DNA of 64,000 nt from Epiperipatus broadwayi (Eukaryota; Onychophora; Udeonychophora; Euonychophora; Peripatidae). Numbering within the stretch: position 1 is the stretch's first letter; each line of letters starts with the position of its first letter. The notes beneath the pieces are model-generated. The model had not been told where the DNA came from. It did no database searches and worked only from the letters and a program-made list of their open reading frames with translations. A program made the position numbers and the translations under genes. The DNA is taken from assembly GCA_028023455.1 (NCBI GenBank), contig JAQFVV010000141.1, forward strand, positions 1,496,056 to 1,560,055, in the 5' to 3' direction. Below, one piece after another: positions 51,821 to 64,000 of this stretch.

Positions 51821-54041
51821 TATAATGGTACAGAGAAAGTGCTTAATGTATCTGCTGACAGAGAGTGCCACTAGGCTACTTAGAACCTAGAAAACTTATG
51901 AATTAGGCAGATATGTAAGTTTAAATTTTTTTTTTTAAATTTATATATTTTGTTTCCAATCGATAGCCCATTGTCACTAGCTCTCTGGAACAGAGCAGAG
52001 ATTTATATTTTATAAATTCTTATCTAAGAATATTTTTTAAAAAAGAATAACATAAACCACTGCCAGTAATTATACACACAAACAATTATTTACGTACATA
52101 TATAATATTTAAAATTGTTTTAATATCAATTATACATTTTAAAATTTAACTTACTTTTTTAACTTTGATTTTAATTTACATTTTAATTTTTATAAATTTA
52201 CATTTTAAGTTTTATAAGTTCGCATAGATGGATTAATAAAAGTTTGTTTTATAATGTTGAGTATAGATCGGTTACATAGATTTCACAGTTAAAAACATTT
52301 CAAAATAAACATAAATGATCAAAATATAAAATCATTGGTGGAATTGCAGAGGGAAATTTATAAGAAACTCAATGGCATTCATCATAAGATGTTGCATTGA
52401 CACCAATAACTTAAAAGACATCCGAATAAATACATTTTAGATACTCACCATAAGGTATCATTATTTACCGAATATCTATATATTTTGATCAAAGATGAAA
52501 ACCAAAAATATAATTAACCGGCAACGAATCCATGCAAGTGTCTATACCCAACTTAAATTTAATGCATTTTTATTTAGAGTGTCGAGTATAAATAGACTAT
52601 ATAGATTTGCATTTGAAAAGAAAATATTCTATCATTATTTAACCTTAGGCCAAAAGCTCATACCTAAACCAACTACAACCCACCTGATATATCAATGTAT
52701 TAAATGTAATATGAATACAACAACACAAAATACCATACATCTGAGCAACAGGGTTAAGAGAAGAAATTGACTCTCATTGAGATAGGAATACTACATCTAT
52801 CTGACAAGAAGAGCAATAAAAAAACTCCTTAGGAAAGGACTGCGGTCATTTTTGCTGACTTACGATCACATTCCATAGGCCAAAAAGGTTGTGCGGCATA
52901 TAATTTGATTCTGCACATAGTGAACCTCATACTACATCTACTAATTACACCAATATATTCAATACATTGACCCAATTCAACCATGAAACAAATAACCTAA
53001 GATTACTCTCCTCTAATAAAACTTTACAAATTTATATAGCCATTCACGCCTGACTTAAGTTTAACATTTATATAATATTAATTTAACAAAAAACAAAAAT
53101 CATAAATAAAACTTAAAAGAACAAAACAAAATAAATAAATAAATAAATGGAAGTGATTTTACTAAAGAAATACATCAAATAAAATTATAATTAATTTAGG
53201 CAGATAAGAAATTCTTCTATTTAAAATATTGAAAGTTTAGCATTTAGAGTTCTTATTGTTTTCAAATTAATATTCATTTAAGTTCATAATGTGTTTATGG
53301 TTTTAGAAATGTTCATTAGTTATATACTTCTTACTGTTTTAGAAAAGTTCATCCTTTACAGTTGCTTGCCATTTGGAATCCAGCATTAAATCCCCAATGA
53401 TCCCATGGGCCTCAATAAGAAAAGTGATGTTTCATTTTCTTTTTTTATAACAACTAAAGGAATTGAAAGTGCATCTTTCAATTCCTTCACCTTCAACTCT
53501 CCAACTTAACACATCTCCGTCTTCTCTTAAATTTTCTTCACTCACTAAAAAATTATTTCCAAACTTTTTCTTTTATATGTAACTTAGGTATCCAATGGAC
53601 ATTATGTCATTGATGATGACGATCCTTCCATTGAGGTCTGATTTCTTGATGGATTTCTTTCATTGGCTATTAGTTTCTATTGTTTTCCTATCTGACCGAT
53701 GCTTATACATTTAAATTTCCAAGGGGTAGTTCACTTGGACTAATTAAAATAATCATTTCCATTTTTCAATAACATTAATTAATTTGTTTTGTATAAACTT
53801 AGATATATTTTTATCTTTAAATCTTTACTGAAAATTTAGTTTTAAAATACTTTTTTTTTAATAACGTTTTCATTTAATATTTTTTTTTATCTGTGTGACT
53901 TTATATATATATACGAGTTTAAGATAGAATTAATTTTCAATTTTTAATTCTTAAAAAAGAAGTTTTTATTTGCGAACTTTTATTTTTTTTTTTATGTTTA
54001 ATAATAAAAAAAATAGTGTAACATCATATGTGCCCATTACA
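51821..54041 (-). mobile_element. Family C element, copy C2, inverted, about 2.2 kb
   Basis: Minus-strand homologue of C1. Read inward, the ends are TGTAATGGG (right, 54041) and TATAATGGT (left, 51821). The two ends of C2 share AATGG where the two ends of C1 share AAC(A/G)AT, so each copy's ends match each other better than the other copy's. It is flanked by (TA)n on the left and ATATATATA on the right. A minus-strand copy of AAAGTTCGCAAATAAAA lies near 53965-53981. An open stretch at 52495-52770 on the opposite strand is a chance frame inside the repeat. Confidence 0.6.
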
Positions 54042-54154
54042 ACATATATATATAATCAAAACTACCCCAAATCCAAAATTAAACCAGACCAGCATAAAAA
54101 TAATATTAAAACACAACCCAAGGTTTCACTGCTACAAGCAGACTACTCAAGTGC

Positions 54155-54173
54155 AAAGAACTACAAAAACTAC

Positions 54174-54222
<49 letters not shown>

Positions 54223-54236
54223 AGTTTTTGTATTTC

Positions 54237-54280
<44 letters not shown>

Positions 54281-54290
54281 GAAAAATACC
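54155..54290. repeat. Two adjacent (TA)n hairpins before the PLE tail
   Basis: CTACAAAAACTACACAATAT(AT)n followed by ATGTGTAGTTTTTGTA, then TTTCAATATTATAT(AT)nATATAATATTGAAAA. Each TA tract (about 54176-54219 and 54242-54275) sits at the centre of a 14-16 bp inverted repeat. Confidence 0.85.
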
Positions 54291-54722
54291 CACAAATCCA
54301 CTCACTTCCCATCCACCCTTAATATTAAAAGAACTCTTAATAAAATTGTGTGTAGAAATAGTAAATTGTTTGAAAATAAGAAAATTGCTTGGAAAAGGGG
54401 TGTTACATTGAATAATTTATTAAATAATACAAAAGAAGTTTTTGATAGAAAAACTATTCCTGGTGTAGTATATTTTATCCCTTGTTTATTTAGTAAGAAG
54501 GTTTACATAGGTCAGGGTAGTTTGAGTTTAAATGAAAGAATAAAGGTTCATAAAAGTAGAGTTAAAAATAGATACCTTAGTTCTGCTTTGTATGTCCATG
54601 AAAAAGATACAGGCCACACTATTGATTTTGATGAAGTTAAGGTTGTCTTTTTTGAGAGAAATGAAATCAAAAGAAGAATTAAAGAGACTTTATTATTGGA
54701 AATTTATTATTCTGAACAATGA
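54273..54722 (+). CDS. PLE GIY-YIG endonuclease domain, 5'-truncated (P1)
   Basis: C-terminal endonuclease portion of a Penelope-like polyprotein, which would nick DNA for target-primed integration. The frame runs open from the TA tract to the TGA at 54722 with no credible ATG start, so it is a fragment. In order: FPSTLNIKRTLNKIV, the linker AWKRGVTLNNLL (counterpart of W..G.TL..LL in PLEs), the GIY-YIG core GVVYFIPC...KKVYIGQGSLS, the conserved Arg and His of NERIKVHK, ALYVHEKDTGHTIDFDEVKV, and the final Glu-containing helix ETLLLEIYY. The first motif is VVYF rather than GIYK-like, and the Cys pair of the PLE CCHH motif is reduced to one (IPC). Intactness suggests recent insertion or duplication. 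Confidence 0.85.
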
Positions 54723-54978
54723 ACTTATTTAAGACTTCTTTTAATATTAAGCGAACATTTATTTTAAGTCACAAAACAAATAACTTTTGTTTCTTTATTT
54801 TTTTTATTACTTGTCATTACTAATGTATATTATAGATAGGTAGGCATACTTATTATTATGTTTTACTTATAATTTGGGTTATTATGATCCCCTTAGATTA
54901 TTTTGGAGTGGATACGTTGGTAAAAATTGATTTGTAAAAATATGTCTTATTTTTTTTTTTTACAAAGGTAAAGAAAAG

Positions 54979-55086
<108 letters not shown>

Positions 55087-55672
55087 CATTAGAGAGAGGT
55101 TTACATTTATTTTATATATTTTATTATTTCAAAAGGAGAGTTTTGGCTTTAAAATCAATGAACGTATAACTGAAATAGTTTTCTAGATATGATAAAGAAA
55201 GTTCGTTCGTAATAATTATAACTATTGAATTTTAAAAAGTAACTTAAAGTCTATTTTGAATTAAAAGTAATACCTTAATGCATTATTTATTTACCATATT
55301 ATCTGCATAGTATATAACTTAGAATTATTATTATTTTTTTGTATATATTTTTATCCACGTGAGTGTGTGTCTGTTTTGCACAATTATGACATTTGTTTAA
55401 TAAAGTACAGTTTGTGAATATTTTATGTATAAATTTCGGATGTGTCATATTCTATAGAATTTAACAGATTAGTATGTCATCTGTGTGTATTTATCTCCCA
55501 GCATGTAAATATAATGTTAGACATGTAAAATAGCTTTGTGAATGGAAAATAATCTGATTGTGTTCTAATATTTTTGTAGGGATAAAATATTTTGCTTATT
55601 TAGTATGTTTTAATAATTTCCATGAGTACAGTCTAGTTTATATTATACGCATATTATGAAATGATATTATAA

Positions 55673-55970
55673 CGGACGGGACAATTAGCACTTGGATATA
55701 TCTATCAGATATGTCAATCAGCTGGTTCAATCACAATGTATGACCAACTTACACAAAGTATTTATGTGATGATACACCTGTCTATCGATCCCCAAAGGTT
55801 GCTGGTGCCAGATATAACAGACGGACCAATGACCACTAGTCCCAAAAGATGATGACACCAGATATAATGGATGGAACGATTACAACTAATGCCAAACACT
55901 GCAAACACCAGATGTAATGGATGGTCAACTAATTTGCAGACTGTACAACTATGCAGATGTAGCAATATGG
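55673..55970 (+). repeat. Minisatellite at the end of P1, ~50-bp units
   Basis: Units share CCAGATATAA(C/T)(A/G)GA(C/T)GG followed by A-rich CAAT..CCACTA-type sequence: GGTGCCAGATATAACAGACG, GACACCAGATATAATGGATG and AACACCAGATGTAATGGATG. The first part, starting ATATTATAACGGACGGGACA and continuing ATTAGCACTTGGATATATCT, recurs at 63118 and 63885. Confidence 0.8.
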
Positions 55971-55971
55971 T

Positions 55972-61761
<5,790 letters not shown>

Positions 61762-61807
<46 letters not shown>
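61762..61807. repeat. (TA)n tract joining copy B and PLE tail P2
   Basis: The right end of B (GGGCACA) passes into TA repeats, which pass directly into ATAATATTAAAAACTACCCA, the start of P2. No unique sequence separates the two elements. Confidence 0.9.
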
Positions 61808-61810
<3 letters not shown>

Positions 61811-61817
<7 letters not shown>

Positions 61818-62257
61818 AAACTACCCACAAATCCACTCACTTCCCATCCACCCTTAATATTAAAAGAACTCTTAATAAAATTGTGTGTAGAAATAGTAAA
61901 TTGTTTGAAAATAAGAAAATTGCTTGGAAAAGGGGTGTTACATTGAATAATTTATTAAATAATACAAAAGAAGTTTTTGATAGAAAAACTATTCCTGGTG
62001 TAGTATATTTTATCCCTTGTTTATTTAGTAAGAAGGTTTACATAGGTCAGAGTAGTTTGAGTTTAAATGAAAGAATAAAGGTTCATAAAAGTAGAGTTAA
62101 AAATAGATACCTTAGTTCTGCTTTGTATGTCCATGAAAAAGATACAGGCCACACTATTGATTTTGATGAAGTTAAGGTTGTCTTTTTTGAGAGAAATGAA
62201 ATCAAAAGAAGAATTAAAGAGACTTTATTATTGGAAATTTATTATTCTGAACAATGA
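61811..62257 (+). CDS. PLE GIY-YIG endonuclease domain, 5'-truncated (P2)
   Basis: The frame is open from the TA tract through to TGA at 62257 and lacks an ATG, so it is a fragment of a larger polyprotein. Counting from the codon at 61883, GVVYF lies at residues 39-43, VYIGQ at 52-56, the conserved Arg at 64, His at 68 and the C-terminal Glu at 118. It differs from P1 in the coding region at the residue after VYIGQ (Ser here, Gly in P1) and just after the TA tract. Role and caveats are as for P1. No RT lies upstream; the element is not autonomous. Confidence 0.85.
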
Positions 62258-63117
62258 ACTTATTTAAGACTTCTTTTAATATTAAGCGAACATTTATTTT
62301 AAGTCACAAAACAAATAACTTTTGTTTCTTTATTTTTTTTATTACTTGTCATTACTAATGTATATTATAGATAGGTAGGCATACTTATTATTATGTTTTA
62401 CTTATAATTTGGGTTATTATGATCCCCTTAGATTATTTTGGAGTGGATACGTTGGTAAAAATTGATTTGTAAAAATATGTCTTATTTTTTTTTTTTACAA
62501 AGGTAAAGAAAAGAAATATATATATATATATATATTATATCATTAGAGAGAGGTTTACATTTATTTTATATATTTTATTATTTCAAAAGGAGAGTTTTGG
62601 CTTTAAAATCAATGAACGTATAACTGAAATAGTTTTCTAAATATGATAAAGAAAGTTCGTTCGTAATAATTATAACTATTGAATTTTAAAAAGTAACTTA
62701 AAGTCTATTTTGAATTAAAAGTAATACCTTAATGCATTATTTATTTACCATATTATCTGCATAGTATATAACTTAGAATTATTATTATTTTTTGTATATA
62801 TTCTTATCCACGCGAGTGTGTGTCTGTTTTGCACAATTATGACATTTGTTTAATAAAGTACAGTTTGTGAATATTTTATGTATAAATTTTGGATGTGCCA
62901 TATTCTATAGAATTTAACAGATTAGTATGTCATCTGTGTGTATTTATCTGCCAGCATGTAAATATAATGTTAGACATGTAAAATAGCTTTGTGAATGGAA
63001 AATAATCTGATTGTGTTCTAATATATTTGTAGGGATAAAATATTTTGCTTATTTAGTATGTTTTAATAATTTCCATGAGTAGAGTCTACTTTATATTATA
63101 CGCATATTATGAAATGA

Positions 63118-63420
63118 TATTATAATGGACGGGACAATTAGCACTTGGATATATCTATCAGATATGTCAATCAGCTGGTTCGATCACAATGTATGACCAA
63201 CTTACACAAAGTATTTATGTGATGATACACCTGTCTATCGATCCCCAAAGGTTGCTGGTGCCAGATATAACAGACGGACCAATGACCACTAGTCCCAAAA
63301 GATGATGACACCAGATATAATGGATGGAACGATTACAACTAATGCCAAACACTGCAAACACCAGATGTAATGGATGGTCAACTAATTTGCAGACTGTACA
63401 ACTATGCAGATGTAGCAATA
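63118..63420 (+). repeat. Minisatellite at the end of P2, ~50-bp units
   Basis: Same three CCAGATATAAYRGAYGG units as in P1, preceded by the GGACGGGACAATTAGCACTT segment. Confidence 0.8.
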
Positions 63421-63422
63421 TG

Positions 63423-63884
63423 GTTCAAGTTTATGTGATCTATTATCCCATTACTATTATTTTTAATGAAAGTGCTAGTTGTTTGCCATGTGCATAAGTT
63501 CATATGGGATTATGTTGATAGAAAAATATAAGATGAAATGTGCTTTAACATTTTTTTTTTAAATTTAAACACCAGTCCAATTAGAGTATATTCATACCTA
63601 ACATACTGGATACCAGATGTAACTATTGATAAATGCATTTGGATACATTTATCAACTGTAATATCTTTATGCCTAACACGTTGCATCAGACATAACTATT
63701 ACTAATTATACTTGGATACCTCAATCAACTGTAAAATGCCTACCAGGTTGCGCGACAGATATATCGGATGGGACAATTCTCATCATACACCCCCTAATAC
63801 CTATCATACTAGTCACGTCAGTCACTAATTCATTCTTTAGTGGTGTGAAGTCCCACTACACATTGTGCATCCACGTTGGTCCTC
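63423..63884. other. Diverged continuation of the tail repeat
   Basis: Contains further scattered minisatellite-like pieces (GGATACCAGATGTAACTATT, GGTTGCGCGACAGATATATC followed by GGATGGGACAATTCTCATCA). These look like old members of the same array. No gene. Confidence 0.5.
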
Positions 63885-64000
63885 AGATATAATGGATGGG
63901 ACAATTAGCACTTGGATATATCTATCAGATATATCAATCAGCTGGTTCAATCACAATGTATGACCAACTTACACAAAGTATTTATGTGATGATACACCTG
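63885..64000 (+). repeat. Third copy of the tail repeat, running off the window
   Basis: From CAGATATAATGGATGGGACA through GTATGACCAACTTACACAAA to GATGATACACCTG it repeats 63118-63231 and 55673-55781 with few differences. The offset from the second copy is about 770 bp. Confidence 0.85.

Larger units (their letters stand above)
61808..63422 (+). mobile_element. PLE 3' half, copy P2
   Basis: Same start point, order and end point as P1, with only scattered substitutions plus the different TA tract length. It ends at GCAATATGGT, after which the flanks differ from P1. Either a segmental duplication or two insertions from one truncated source would explain it. Confidence 0.8.

Noticed and set aside
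52495-52770. 91-codon frame
   Set aside because: Lies antisense within family C copy C2; the homologous stretch of C1 is not open.
55762-55965. Minus-strand 67-codon frame, repeated at 63215-63418
   Set aside because: Antisense frame through the duplicated minisatellite; identical in both because the DNA is duplicated.

Overview
This is a very AT-rich stretch of eukaryotic, almost certainly invertebrate animal, intergenic DNA. It carries pure (TA)n tracts up to about 120 bp, (ATT)n arrays, and decayed retrotransposons of families common in invertebrates: RTE-clade LINEs of the type annotated as 'craniofacial development protein 2-like', a Jockey/CR1-like LINE, and Penelope-like elements (PLEs) with a GIY-YIG endonuclease. 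Cnidarians, molluscs and some arthropods fit; the sequence alone does not decide between them. I found no intact host gene, tRNA, rRNA or CRISPR. At best there are isolated candidate exons.

Layout. 1-14.8 kb: unannotatable AT-rich DNA with three decayed retroelement fragments (PLE 2.98-4.56 kb, LINE 8.2-8.86 kb, PLE 10.54-11.88 kb) and a PLE-tail relative (13.8-14.3 kb). 14.85-19.9 kb: a head-to-head pair of PLE copies, with a 5'-truncated RTE element abutting its right arm. 20-30 kb: tandem duplications, another PLE-tail relative (24.9-25.65 kb) and a near-perfect 59-bp-arm palindrome (27.2 kb). 30.09-32.58 kb: a TG...CA element (E). 32.8-35.63 kb: the best RTE copy, with endonuclease, reverse transcriptase and C-terminal domains but broken by frameshifts and stops. 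36.13-38.17 kb and 51.82-54.04 kb (inverted): two copies of a roughly 2.1-kb family C. 41.81-48.33 kb and 57.49-61.76 kb: two copies of a 4.3-kb family A/B. The first is interrupted by a 2131-bp TG...CA insertion (D) with an ATAT target duplication, proven by the empty site in the second. 54.27-55.97 kb and 61.81-63.42 kb: nearly identical PLE 3' halves with an open GIY-YIG reading frame. The window ends in a further partial copy of their tail repeat.

The most interesting theme is that families A/B, C, D and E all have termini reading TGTRMC, TATAAY or TGAARC, sit exactly against ATAT or (TA)n, and, in A/B, C and D, contain an internal TATA-box promoter but no open reading frame. D is shown to have made a 4-bp ATAT duplication. 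Together with hairpin-forming inverted repeats around many (TA)n tracts, this suggests a class of mobile elements that targets, and may seed, (TA)n microsatellites. That class is my main candidate for something not described.
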